Origin: Rhizophagus sp. LPA8_4_AMF
Lineage: Eukaryota; Glomeromycota; Glomeromycetes; Glomerales; Glomeraceae
Assembly (NCBI GenBank): GCA_021464525.1
Contig: JADRCO010000269.1
Location: 1 to 39,963 of the forward strand
Length of the DNA: 39,963 bases
Reading direction: 5' to 3'
The notes below the pieces were generated by a model. It was not told the DNA's origin and searched no databases. It saw nothing but the letters and a program-made list of their open reading frames with translations. The translations under genes and the position numbers were made by a program. Of the stretch, positions 20,832 to 33,474 are shown piece after piece; within the stretch, counting starts at the first letter, position 1; each line of letters begins with the position of its first letter.

Positions 20832-23603
20832 ATGGCATTATATAACTTTAAGCGAATTCAACCGGTTCCACCGGCTAATGACTTTTTGGATATTGTGCTT
20901 TCTAAAACTCAAAGAAAAACTCCAACCGTAATTCATAAGAATTACAAAATTGGAAGGATAAGACAGTTTTATATGCGTAAGGTCAAGTTTACTCAAGATA
21001 GTTTTGAGGAAAAATTGAAAGCAATGCTCGAAGAATTTCCCAAACTCGATGTAAGATATTATAAGAGGTTATTTTATAATTTTAATTTCCTCATTTATGA
21101 CATTTTTTTTTCTAGGATATTCATCCATTTTATTCGGATTTGATGAACGTATTATATGACAAAGATCATTATAAAATAGCATTGGGCCAAATAAATACTG
21201 CACGCCATCTAATCGATCAAGTTGCTAAGGAATATGTTCGCTTATTAAAGTTTGGTGATTCGCTATACCGATGTAAACAATTAAAAAAGGCTGCACTTGG
21301 AAGGTATTATTTATCCATGTAGAATTAATTAATATTATGCAAAGATCGTTTAAAATTTTTTAAAATTTTAGGATGGCCACTATCATGAAACGCCAGAAAG
21401 ATAGTTTAGTTTACTTAGAGCAGGTTCGTCAGCACTTGGCTCGTCTACCCTCAATAGATCCAAACACTAGAACGCTCTTGATTTGCGGTTATCCAAATGT
21501 TGGAAAATCGAGTTTCATGAATAAAATCACTAGGGCAGATGTTGATGTACAGCCTTATGCCTTTACAACAAAATCATTATTTGTTGGACATATGGATTAT
21601 AGATACCTTCGTTGGCAAGTAAGTAATTCATATTACAAATTAGGATGGGATCCCGAAATTGAGAAATTATACATAAACAAATCCATAATATATGTTAGCA
21701 TAGCCTGGAACCAAATATAAATTCAAAAATTCCGATTGTAAGACAATGAGGCAATGATTACAAAGAATTTCGAATTTCGAATTCAGATTTGTATCTAACT
21801 TATTTCGAGATCATGTCCGATCTAATTTTTATATTATAAAAGATTATAGTAATTTTTTTTTTTTTTCATTAGGTAATTGACACACCTGGCATATTAGATC
21901 ATCCACTTGAACAAATGAATACAATTGAAATGCAATCAGTTACTGCATTGGCCCATCTTCGTGCTTGTATTATGTTTTTTATGGATCTCTCAGAACAATG
22001 TGGATATAGTGTTAAAGATCAAGTTGGTCATATGTTTTTTTTTATGATTCTCTTTCTGGAATATATTTTCTTACAATCGCTTTTTTATAGATAACATTGT
22101 ATCAAAACGTCAAACCCTTGTTTGTCAATAAGCCGACATTCATTGTCATCAATAAAATTGACGTTACGCGTCCGGAAGACTTGCCTGAAGATGAGCAACT
22201 TATGTTGAAAGAAATTGCCGAAAGAGATGGTGTCCAGATAGTTCAATTAAGTTGCCATACAGATGAAGGTGTCATAGACGTGAAAAACACTGTAAGGATT
22301 TAGTTATATATTATGAAATCACGTTATTAGCCTGCATTTTACTTATTTTTTTTGTTTGTTAGGCATGCGATAAATTGTTGGCGGCTCGTGTTGATTTTAA
22401 ACTTAAAGGAAATAAGATCAACGAGGTCATCAACAAGATTCATCTTGCAGAACCAATAGCACGTGACGATATACCACGAACACCCTTTATTCCCGAACAA
22501 GTGAAGGGTAGACCATTATATGACATGAAAGATCCTAAAAGACGTAAATTAGAAAGAGATTTAGAAGCAGAAGGTGGTGGTCCAGGTGTTTTTAATGTCG
22601 ATTTAAAGAGTGAGTTTGAGATATACTATATTTAACGGAAACTGCAAAAGGTTTATGTTTCTTAACATAAAATTACATATTGTTTAGAAAAATACATATT
22701 AAAGAAAGACGAATGGAAATATGATGCGATTCCAGAAATTATAGACGGAAAAAATATAATAGATTTCGTTGATCCTGATATTGCAGAAAAATTGGATGCA
22801 TTGGAACGTGAGGAACAGAAACTCGAGGCTGAGGGATATTATGATTCTGTAGAGGAAATGGTATATAGCACACACAGCAAAAACGCATATCATTTCATGA
22901 TTTATTTATGTGTTCATGAAAATCATTTTGTTTAGGTTGATTCGGAAGAAGAAGAAACAAAAAGACTAGCAGAAACTATTAAAGAGAAAAAGAAATTAAT
23001 CATGAAAGCTCATAGGGCTAGGAAGATGATGAAAAATCGTCCTATTATGCCTAGAACTGTAATCACAAAGGTATAATTATCAAATAATGTTTTTGGATTT
23101 TATTAGATTTCTCGCTAGCAATATTTCTTTTTTTTTACTTAGTCTGTTAAAGAGATGGAAGAACAACTTGGTCAGTTAGGATTGGATGCAAGTGCAATTC
23201 GTGGTCGTAGTCTAACTCGGAAACGTAAACGGACAGAGACAGATGATATGGATGTTGATTATCCACCGTCATCACCACAAACTTCGCGTTCTATAAGTGT
23301 TACTCGTTCAAAAAGTGCTGTCCGTGACCGCAGTATTGCCGGGTTAGCAGATACTAAAGTATATAATTTTATTATTCTTCTTATTTAAATATAGACAATT
23401 TAATGCATTTTATTAATTTTACTTGTTATCTTTTTGTTATCTTTTTACAGCAACAAAAGGAAACTGAAAAACAAAAGAAACTCTCCCAGAGAAAACCTAA
23501 TTTGCTTGCTAAAGTTGGAGAGTCTGATAGAAGTATTAAAGTTAAAAAACCTAAACATTTGTTTAGTTCTAAAATGACTAACGGAAAGAAAGATTGGCGT
23601 TAA
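20832..23603 (+). CDS. NOG1: NOG1, nucleolar GTPase for 60S ribosome assembly
   Basis: Ten exons: 20832-21050, 21116-21303, 21372-21618, 21873-22022, 22091-22291, 22363-22609, 22688-22860, 22936-23070, 23143-23358 and 23451-23603. All phases close and give 642 residues, the usual Nog1 length. Nog1 is an Obg/HflX-class GTPase that binds pre-60S particles in the nucleolus and is needed for late subunit assembly. Visible motifs are G1 GYPNVGKSS (175-183), the TKSLFVGH switch region, G3 DTPG (221-224) and G4 NKID (289-292). A helical N-terminal domain comes before the G domain, and a Lys/Arg-rich C-terminal tail (KRKRTE..., about 540-642) after it suits nucleolar location. Introns are 65-92 nt except intron 3 (254 nt). 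The intron 4 donor is a weak GTTGGT. The gene is intact, and a housekeeping role is expected. Confidence 0.95.
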
Positions 23604-23973
23604 AGTTTTGGTATTGCTATTCTTATTACAGTCAAACGTCCCTATAAAAATCCAATACCTAAATGCTCTCAGGACTTAGCCTGTTTTGTCAACAATATAT
23701 GGTCCTATCACATACACTAAAATTCCTTACTCATGTAAAACATAGTTAGATTTAAATCTATTTTATGTATTTAATAAGGATGAATTAATGAATTAATATT
23801 ATTAATATTTACATTCAAAAATGGATCGGCACATACGTGTTGTTTATTGACATTTATCGATTTCCTTTTTTGAAAATATCTAGGAATGTTAATTCCGATT
23901 AAAAGCAAAATATAAAACAATGAATTTCTGAATTTTTTTTTTTTTTCTTAAAAAAATTTAAATAATAATACAT
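23604..23973. promoter_or_regulatory. Intergenic spacer: NOG1 3' flank and promoter of the kinase-like gene
   Basis: 370 bp with no ORF of note. A T-run (about 23935-23946) lies close upstream of the ATG at 23974, like the T-run before NOG1. No specific factor-binding site can be named. Confidence 0.4.
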
Positions 23974-26526
23974 ATGAACAACAGTACAGAATCACCTTCT
24001 AATGGCCCTTCTAAAAACTCTAGACTTAAAGAAGCTAAAGAGACTGTGATAGACTCTTCTAAATTTGCTTTAGAAGCTGTGAGCAATATAGGAGAGGCTG
24101 TTGGGCCTTATCTTCCTTTGATAACAGCAGTAGCTGCACTTACACAACAAATTGTAAAAGCATATGAAAATGCTCAATATAATAAAAAATCATGCGCAGC
24201 ATTAATTGAAAGAGTACAAGCAGCTGAAGTAGCTGTTCAAGCATTAAATCGGCGTAAACAAGAAAATGAAAAAAAATTTCGCAATCAAGCATATTATTAT
24301 TCCTTTGAAAGATTTGTTGCTATTTTGAGAGAAATTAAAGGATTTATTCAAGATGTAACTCATTTATCTGGTTACAGAAAATTTATTTCAAGTGTTCACA
24401 TTAAAGAACGATTTCAACAATTAATTACAGATTTTGATAGTGTTGTAGGGGACTTACAATTAGCAATGGTAATTGCTAATGAGGAGGAAAGAAAGATGGA
24501 TATCGATACTCTACAAGAAGATATTACCGAAATGACCAAATTTTTAGAAAAAATAGAAGGTGGGGTGACAACTATTGATAAAAAGATCAGTAATGTTCTC
24601 GAACACATCTTAACTTTAAAAGGCAAATCATCTGAAAAAGGTTTCAACCCCATTATCAATAGAATTGATTCAAATGAGTTAAGAGAACCTGTTGGTAGTC
24701 AACCAGTTGGATCATCACGTAACAAGCATAAGATACATAAAAAACTTTATAGAGGTCAGGATGTGGCATGTAAACTTATCGCCGAAGAACTAAGTAAGCC
24801 TGATAAGTCTGATAAATCATCGGAAACAGTTCCACCAATTTCAAATAGGGTTCATGCTGAATTGGCAATTTTGAGTAATTTAGGGAAATGTGATTACATT
24901 ATTAATTTTCATGGATTATGTGAAAAGGATGGAAGTGTCTTGGGTGTATTTGGATGGGCAGAAAATGGAAATTTGAGAGAACTATATGAGAAATTTGAAA
25001 TTGAATGGCCTCGAAAATTAAAAATTGCATTAAACATTTGTCGTGGGATTACTTTTCTTCACGGATGGTTAGTAAAAAAGTGCAATTTGATTGAAATTCT
25101 GAATCTAGATTACTAATTATATTATATTTCTCACAATTACCTGAAAACTCGATGTAGTCAAATTTTACATCATGATATTAGGTAAATATTTAATTTATAC
25201 TTGAATTCATGAGAATTTGAATAATGATAATTAAAGTAAATTCTCAACATTAGATGTGAAAATATATTGATAACCGAAAATCTGGAACCAAAAATTTCGA
25301 ATTTCAAGTATAGTCGTGCTTTACAAGCAAATACTACCAACATTGGGAATATTACACAAATCGTTCGTTGGTTAGCTCCCGAGAAAATGAATTCAAAGAA
25401 AATACAGACAGAAATTGCAGCTGCTGTTTCAGCAGCACAACAGGCACCGAAGAAAGATGAAGGTAAGAAAGATAGGAAAGATGATGATTATGTTCCATAT
25501 ACCATACAATGTGAGATATTTAGGTAAATAGATATAGTATTGTAAACTGACTTATTTTTATTAGAAATATTTTAATTTAATATGTGTTCTGTTATCTTAG
25601 TTTTGGAATGTTACTTTGGGAATTAGCTTTTCAAAGATTTCCATACAAAGATATGGAAATTTCTGAAATTCAAAAACATGTATTAAATGGTAAAAGAGAA
25701 CATCTAAATTTTCCCTTAAGTTCATTTGGAGTTGAGAAAGAATATGGCAACATTATCAAAGCTGGTATGATTTATCTTTTTTAAAAATAACAATTTAGTA
25801 AATTTATTTACTCTAGATGAAATTTAATAATTAAATGTTAAATTTGCATTCTTAGCCTGGCAATCGGATCCATCTCTTCGTCCAGAATTAAGTTATTTAT
25901 TCAATGATCTCGAAAATTTGAGTTCTCCTTTAATTTCAGATCGTTCACCTAGAGGATTAAATCCGAAAAGAAGTGATATGGAAGTAACACCTATTGAATT
26001 GCCACCAGGAGATACAGAATTCGATTTAGACCAAATAGATCTTATTTTGCCAATGATGAAACTTGAAGATGGAATTACAGCTCATAAGATGGGAGACAAA
26101 AAAAAAGCTTTTGAATGTTTTGAAAAACATGCTGAAATAAATAATAAAGTTGCAAAATATTGGCTAGGTTATTATTATTGGGAAGGTTATGTGGTTGATA
26201 AAAATTTAGGTAAAGCAGTTGAGTTATTTAAAGAAGCTGCTGATAAAGGAGTTCCTGATGCCCAATTAAGATACGCGTTTGCTTTATCAGATAAAAATAG
26301 TCCACTTAAATTTAATTTAGAAGATTTTGTGAAATATTTAACTATGGCGGCTGATAATGGAAATACTGCAGCTCAATTTAATTTGGGTGATTTATATTTC
26401 AATGGAAAATTGGGTATTTCAAAGGATGAAGAGAAAGGTTTAAGTTATTTAAAATTGGCAGCTATTAAGGGTCAACCAAAAGCTTGTGCTATGTTAGATA
26501 AGTTAAAAATCAATTACTTCGTTTAA
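23974..26526 (+). CDS. MLKL-like helical bundle, kinase-like domain and Sel1 repeats
   Basis: Five exons (23974-25067, 25158-25181, 25254-25523, 25601-25764, 25856-26526) join in phase to 740 residues. Residues about 40-215 form an all-helical domain (PLITAVAALTQQIVKAYEN, YNKKSCAALIERV...) resembling the four-helix N-terminal domain of MLKL and HeLo-type proteins. A TKL-type kinase domain follows at about 255-540: VACK Lys267, helix-C Glu296, catalytic-loop HHD (Asp371) with Asn376, SNF in place of DFG (Asn389), LAPE 413-416, and an EIFSFG block near 460-465. There is no convincing glycine loop. A Lys-rich, low-complexity insert occupies 427-451. The C-terminus has Sel1-type TPR repeats (about 615-725: AKYWLGYYYWEGY, AAQFNLGDLYFNG). 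With DFG Asp replaced, it is probably a pseudokinase or weakly active. In related proteins the bundle acts at membranes in regulated cell death; that role is only an inference here. The 24-nt exon 2 encodes the catalytic loop. Confidence 0.85.
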
Positions 26527-27500
26527 GATTTGATTTTAATTTAAGCAATAAGTTTTCTATAATTTATTTATACATAAATAAAATATCTTTTTTAAAAAAA
26601 AAAAAATAATACCGTACAAGAAACTTTTAAATATTAATTAATACAATATTAATTAATACGAAAAGAGTATATTAAACATTTTCGCGAAACTTTTTACAAT
26701 ATTAACAATATTTACTTCAATCAAAAAAATATTTTTATCTGTATTAACATAAAGTCAGAAGTACATGAAGTACTATTATTTTACCATCATAAATATCAAA
26801 AATATCACAAAAATAATTTGCTACTAATAATATATTCCAAAATTCTAATTCTATTTGAAAATAAATAAATAAATAAATAAATTAACATTTAATATAATAA
26901 TGATATTTTTTTTAAAAGATGTATGCACTTATGAGAAATATTGCAAAGAAATTTAAATAGTAAAAAAAAACAGAAAAGAAAATATAACATGGCAGAAAAA
27001 GAGTTATATACAATAATTTACAAATTGCATAAACAAATCATAACAGCAAGATATATAAAACATTTATTTCATTATTAAAGAATAAAGTCACAGGCTCACA
27101 GCACAATAGTAATTTTAAGAAAAGTACTGATATAACATAAATCAGAACTTGGTTATAATTATTTGAGAAAAGATAACTTAAAAATAATTTTAGGAAATTT
27201 AATAGGTAGTTATACGAAATAGTACCAAAATTTATTTAGTTTTTGACCTTTATATATTATCTCCTTTTAGAAAAATTATAATTATTAATATTTTGTAAGA
27301 TCAATATTTTAAATAAAATTATTATTAATTTGTTATTTTAATTGTTTTTTATTCATTTAATTTTTTAAAAATTTCTTTTTTGAAGATTAATAAATATTCT
27401 TTAAATTTTATTTTTTTATTTATAAAGTAATATATTAAATATATAAATAGAAGTTTTAATTAATGCTATATAATTGCATATTTAATATATTTAATTTATA
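26527..27500. other. AT-rich intergenic DNA
   Basis: 3' flank of the kinase-like gene, with an AATAAA at 26576-26581 that could serve as a poly(A) signal. It also holds an (AAAT)n-like stretch near 26862-26882 and other low-complexity sequence. No gene seen. Confidence 0.45.
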
Positions 27501-27690
27501 CAATCAACTCTTAATATAGTGAACCTTAGGTTCTATATTTCAACTTTGCTATAAGATTATAGTGAAGAATTTAAACAATTTGATTGGAAAATTCACTATA
27601 ACAAGGAAAATCTATTCTATTGATTGGTTAAATATTATATGATTATTAAAAATTGCTATATCAAGAGTTCACTATATCAAGGGTTGATTG
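27501..27690. mobile_element. Mariner-like MITE (190 bp), TA duplication
   Basis: The ends are CAATCAACTCTTAATATAGT and inverted ACTATATCAAGGGTTGATTG, flanked by TA on both sides (27499-27500, 27691-27692). A second GATATAGTGAAC-like block is repeated subterminally. TA targets and this end structure fit non-autonomous Tc1/mariner (pogo-type) elements. No ORF. Confidence 0.75.
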
Positions 27691-27692
27691 TA

Positions 27693-28655
27693 TATCTTTT
27701 TGCATATTTGATTATTAGACTAATTAAATATAAATTATAGTATCTATAAGCAGTATTTTCATAAAATACAGACACAGTTATTGGATAATTCTGAACTAAA
27801 TAACAGTTCATATCTACTATATTTTTATATCCAAGATATTTTGTTTACATTAATTTCCAGCTATTTTTTTATTAATTTCAGTCAAAAGATTTTTAATGTT
27901 AGTTAACAGTTTATCTATATCTGCAGAGTTTATAGAATATGAATATGGACATGGATTTTTTAAACATCTGTATTAGTTTATAAGTTTTTTTTTTATAAAT
28001 ATTTTTAGAATGTAATAATAAAAATTTATGAAATATATAATTATATATAAAGTATAACAATAATATAATTATTATATAAGTGCATAAGATTGCACTGCTA
28101 AAAAATAAATTAAAAAAAAAATTTTTTTTAAATATTAATTGTTAAAAAATTTGTTTATAAATAGTAAAAAGTAATAAATTTTTATAAATACAAATTAAAT
28201 AATTTTATATATATAATTTAATTTATAAACCAACATTTAAATTAAACAATCTTTGAATATAATGACTTACCCTTATTCTTATTAAAATAGCGTAACAGAA
28301 GAAAGCTTATCAGAAGTTTGATTTCTACCATAATTTTCACAAAATTACACAAACTTACATTTAAATCTGTCATTTAATATATTATTCTGAAACTTATCAA
28401 ACTGTTCTTTATTTACTTTTAAAAATTTATTTGGATTTCTAGATGTAAAGCCTTGATCAAAAATGAGTTTGCTGTGAAACTACATCTGTCATAAAGTGGA
28501 ATTTTAAAAGATTTTAACCTTCTATCTTACCTCAAAAATGTTCTTATTTTTAAACTATATTGATATGGAGAAAAAGTAAAAGTTTAACATGTTGCAAAAT
28601 GCTATTATATTAATTATTATCAGGAGTTTAGTACCGGTATAGAGTTAGCAGGATT
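27693..28655. other. AT-rich intergenic DNA
   Basis: Nothing gene-like was found on either strand. It contains long A and T runs (for example 28110-28130) and no recognisable repeat ends before the fragment at 28660. Confidence 0.45.
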
Positions 28656-28659
28656 TTAA

Positions 28660-28898
28660 TAAATATATTGTAGTATAACAGGTCCTTGAATACCATATTT
28701 TATAGACTATGAGAAGGTTTCTCTAAAATAGAATGTTTTACATATTCTTACCTATGTAAAATAATATTTACCAACAGTACATATATGGGGTATATGAGAA
28801 TAACAGATGGTGGTGTAATTATTAATATTAGTTAGCTTTTAATTATTTATAATTAACACATTAACTCTAATAAATTATGCCATATATTGCAAAAAAAA
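28660..28898 (+). repeat. 3' fragment of the dispersed repeat
   Basis: Shares, in order, ACAGGTCCTTGA, CTAAAAT, ACAGTACATATATGGGGT, AACAGATGGTG and TTAACTCTAATAAA with the inner ends of the arms at 3050-3312 and 4204-4470. It ends in an A-run after ATATTGC. This is the fourth copy in the window. Like 600-876 it lacks the 5' part, consistent with 5' truncation. Confidence 0.6.
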
Positions 28899-29440
28899 GT
28901 TAAATAATATATTAATTAAAATCTTTATATAAGTAAAATTTTTTGTTCAATTAAAAATTTTTTTGCTTTTTTTAAAAAATAAACAATTTATTAATTATCA
29001 AAAATTTCTATTATTTATTAATTAAAATAATATAAAATATTATAATATTAAAAAATTAAATAGTAAAATTAAAATTTTGAATTAAAAATTTAGAAAATCA
29101 AATATTTAGTTAATTAATATTTAAGTATTAATTAAAAGAAAATTGCTAATTATCACCGTCAGTATAATCACATGATTATATTATTTGACTGCGCGATTAA
29201 TTATTAAATTTGAATAAAATTCAATATATTTCAATTTATTTCACTAAGTACTTTATTTTTACAATTATGTAAATTATACCCAATTTCTTGTCATCTCTTA
29301 CATCGTCTTTATTTCTTATTACACACATCTATCTCTTTTTTCTCTAATAATTCACCATCCAAATTTACATGATCGATCTTCACTATTTTTTGCTTTGCAA
29401 TTTCACCTTCACTTAAATATCTATTAGAGGTCGTCCCTAA
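28899..29440. other. AT-rich intergenic DNA
   Basis: No gene seen. It contains a small dyad around 29165-29185 (TATAATCACATGATTATA), then C/T-rich sequence on the plus strand leading into the tandem repeat. Confidence 0.4.
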
Positions 29441-29690
29441 ACCCAAACAAACTCTTCTTACCCTAACTTAAGTTACTCTGAATCAAAACTACTTTAAAGA
29501 CAACGCATTTAACCCAAACAAACTCTTCTTATCCTAAATCTAAGCTATTCCAAATTAAAACTACTCTAAAGATAACGCACAAACTCTCTTTACCTTAACC
29601 CTAAGCTACTCCAAATCAAAATTACTCTAAAGATAACGCACCTAACTTATACAAACTTTCCTTACCCTAACCCTAAGCACTCAAGTTTAA
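29441..29690. repeat. Degenerate tandem repeat, about 61-72 bp, four units
   Basis: Units begin near 29441, 29512, 29575 and 29645 and share CAAACTC, TTACCCTAA, TAAG-TACTC, AATCAAAACTAC and CTCTAAAGATAACGCA. CCCTAACCCTAAG occurs in the last unit and TTAACCCTAAG in the third, so telomere-type words are embedded in the repeat. No ORF runs through it. It could be a subtelomere-type satellite or a local minisatellite. Confidence 0.7.
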
Positions 29691-31790
29691 TGTAATATGA
29701 GAGTTTTCAAGTTCACTTTCAGAATCATTAAAATAATTATTGTCATTTATTTCGGTATTAATTATGATGGATTAATTAAAAAAAAGAGTTGTGAGAAAAA
29801 TAATGAAAATGAAATAAAACAGCAGAAAAAAAAGAAAATTGAAAAAAATAAGCTTAATAATAAAGGGGTAATCATTTTAACAATCAGTAAAATGACATAA
29901 TATGAAGTAATTACAAGACCCAGGTAATGATCACCTACAGTTATACGTAGTTATTTCCTAATTAAAAAAAACAAGTAATAAATATTAATTTAAATTTTAA
30001 ATAGATAAAATCAAATAAAAATTGCAAAAGAATTAAAAGAAAAATTGGAAAAAAATAATGAATTATTAAATAGTAAAATAACTATTATAATATTAAATAT
30101 TAATGAATTTTTTATTATTTTTTTTTTTTTTAGATTATTCTCATTAGGAGTGAATAAGTCATACTATATTAATTGTTAAATGAAAAATTAAAATAAAATA
30201 TAAATATAATATTTAATATAAAGATTATATTATTTTTCTATTTATACATTTTCCTACCATTTATTCTATTTAATTAGTATTAGATCCCACTTTAAAATAA
30301 TTCCCAAATATAATATAATTGATCTATTTTTTAAAAAAATATAATTAATTATAATTTTATTATATATTATTTTATTTAAAATTTGCTAATAATATATAAT
30401 ATTAATTTTATAAGAAAAAAATAAATAAATAAATAAATTTTTAATTACTTTTCAAAAAAAAAAAATGTTTTTTTAATATTAGTTAGTATTTATAAAAAAA
30501 ATACTTATTTTTGTTTTCTTTTTGGTATTTATTATGGTTATATAACTTTAGTATTTGCAATTATAAATGATAAGTAATTTTGCTTAATATTTTCATTAGA
30601 AAGTGTTATTCTTCTATAATGTTTAGAATTTAGAATTACTATGTTAATTTTGTAAATTCTGAATCAAGTTTGAATGGTGCATTGAAATTTAAATCCTCAT
30701 ATATTCTCCTTCAACTCTTTACATGGCTTCTTTTGATCATATTATGATAATACTCATTTCTCCACTTTTACATTTTTATTGAGTATTTATAATTTTTACA
30801 GGGTTTATAATAATATTTAACTAAGTGAAATAAATATAATTAGATTTTTTTAAAAAAATAGAGAGGGTGAGATAGACAGGAGATTTCTAAAATTTCCAAT
30901 ATTAAAGTAATGTTATCAACTTGGAGCAGTTGCCCCAAGGATGCCCACAGGAAATCTCTTTGTAGAGTATAGAAACATAGCGGATTCCAATTATCAAAGA
31001 AATCTATTAGGTAATAGTACTTTTGGCCAAAATCTGGCCTTGGCGGTTTTTGTTGTTCTGGTGGCCAAAATTCTAATACTATTTTATAATAAGTTAATCG
31101 TATGTTAAACTAATTTACAGGTTAAAATTTGATGTGCAAGTTAATATATAAGTTGTAGGCCATCATGCTGAATCAAGTTTAGTATGTGTAAACAGCTAAA
31201 AAACGAATTTGACCCTTTTTATATTTTTGTTCACTATTAAATTCTTTATAGGTTCAAATTATATACTGTATATTAATAGGAAACAAATAGATAATTTTAT
31301 TGGTCAATTCATTTAACCAATAATTATACGAAAAAGTATACAAATTCAAATTGATATTTTGATATTCATAATGTGTAGATAGATGATCGACGTACAGTAA
31401 AGCATGCAATACAATCATTTAATAATTCATGTTTTTTTTGAAACGAAAATAGGAATATTGTATAATACTTTTAATAATTTTAATTTTTTACTTATAATAG
31501 ATAATAAAGAATATTGAGAATTGCTTTAACCTTTATTAGCGTTAAATAATCTAATTGGTGAAAGGTTGATGTATAGTTTAATTATACATAGAATACTATT
31601 ACATTCGTAAATAAGACGAAAATCAAAAAAAAATCATCCAAAATCAGTTATGAAATTAGGAGATGAAAGTTTTGTATTCTAAACATAGAATCACTCAGCA
31701 GAAGGACATATAATATCAGTCATTTAGTTGATGGATTTAATTAATTAAAAAAAAGTATTGGTGACTTTGGTGTAATTATAAAATCTAATC
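29691..31790. other. AT-rich intergenic DNA
   Basis: One low-complexity ORF at 29697-29900 (Lys/Asn/Ile-rich) is not credible. A less AT-rich block at 30880-31080 contains GGAGATTTCT...GGAAATCTCT and TTTTGGCCAAAATCTGGCC...GGTGGCCAAAA dyads, probably the remains of small inverted-repeat elements. No gene seen. Confidence 0.4.
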
Positions 31791-31862
31791 ATGTTTGAAT
31801 ATTAATGTTTGAATATTAATGTTTGGATATTAATGTTTGGATATTAATGTTTGAATATTATG
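31790..31862. repeat. 14-bp tandem repeat, five units
   Basis: Five consecutive copies of TGTTTGAATATTAA (two with GGATAT in place of GAATAT). The last is cut short before GTACG. A young minisatellite with no coding role. Confidence 0.85.
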
Positions 31863-33431
31863 TACGATAACAATTTTTGAGAGAAATTAAAGAAATTGAA
31901 CCTGGAATTATATTAATCAAAGTATTCCTAATTTCCTATTAGTTGAAACAAACTTTCTTACATAAATGAAATACAATCTTATAAAAGTAATTTCATATCA
32001 TAATTATTTTTAATTATTTACCTTTTTTTATTCGGAAATTTTTTTAACAAATTTCACCGATTTAGTAGTAAATATGCTACTATTGCATATTGTTGTTTGC
32101 TAATTTAAAACAATGTTTAAAAATATTTTATAAATAAATTATTTTCCAAAAGAAGAGATATAATTTGATTGAATTTGGGAATAGTGAGAAGATTCGAAAC
32201 AAATATGCAAGTATTGTGTGATGAAAGTGACCAATCCCAAGGTATGAAAAAGTTTAAATACGCAGCTATTCAAAACATACGACGATCTAGTTGATCTGAT
32301 TGAAAGATAATTATTATAATTATTTAAAATTTTTAAATACCAAAATTATGGCGCATACGTGCATGGCGTGTGCAAGCAATGCAAGCAATGCAGTGCAGCT
32401 GCGCATAGTTCAAATAAATACTCGGTATTATCACTTAATATCACGCGAATTTGTTTCTCTGATTGTTTCACGGGTTTTATAACCCTATCCCTGAAAAAAA
32501 AACAATCCCCCCTTAAACCCCTAAGAAATAGATAATATTAGCATAAACAATTAGTAGTATAACTCGTGAAAATCAATCGCGTATATGAAAGTTACCCCTT
32601 TTTTAATATATCAATAATAGATTTAAACAGGGCAATACACCAATACTAACATTTTAAATATATCAATCAATATACCAAATATAACCATTTTTAATATATA
32701 GCCAATAAATCAATGTAACCATTCTAATATACCAAATATACCAATATACCAATTTTAGTAACAAACAATATAAAATCCTTTGTCATGAGATAAAGGAAAT
32801 TTAAATTACCATAAAAAAAATGAATAGTATATATTTCTATTTTTATTATTTTTATTATTTAATTTAAAATTTTACAATGTTATTTGCAGTAACTGGTTAT
32901 AATTGAGATTAAAAACCTTTTTTATAATACATATACAACAGTACATTGTCATATATAATAGTATAATTGTCATTATATATTAAAACAGTTTAAAACCCGC
33001 GTTTATTTAAGTTTAAAATTAAACAATTAAACAGGAATATTTTTAGGAGTTTAGGAGTTTTTTAAATATTTGGGATGAGGTCATGGTCATAGACGTAAAA
33101 AAAAAACTTGGGTATCAGTTATATCAGTGATATGACGTCTTATGTTAGATAAATTAGCCCCTTTTTTAACACGCCTGATTTCTTGGGATTTTCATAAAAT
33201 TATTATTAAATGCAATTCTTTTCAATTCTTTTAATGCCAAGAGATCTCAAGGATCGAATTTTATTACAAAAAATATAACTAATAATGCTAATAGAGATAT
33301 ATATATGTGTAAATTATATACAGAATAATAATGATAATATAATGATAATATATAAAATAATAAATAAAGCAAATAAAGTAAAAGAAAGAAAGAAAATAAA
33401 AGAAAATAAATAAATAAATAAATTAATTATA

Positions 33432-33474
<43 letters not shown>

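Noticed and set aside
21619-21872. Possible extra gene or exon in NOG1 intron 3
   Set aside because: The 254-nt intron holds only A/T-rich sequence with a duplicated GAATTTCGAATT word. The flanking exons join in phase directly before the DTPG motif.
24414-24659. Minus-strand ORF of 81 residues
   Set aside because: Lies entirely opposite exon 1 of the kinase-like gene, is hydrophobic by virtue of the antisense of charged helices, and has no support of its own.
29697-29900. Plus-strand Lys/Ile-rich ORF of 67 residues
   Set aside because: Low-complexity AT-rich sequence with no signal of coding conservation.
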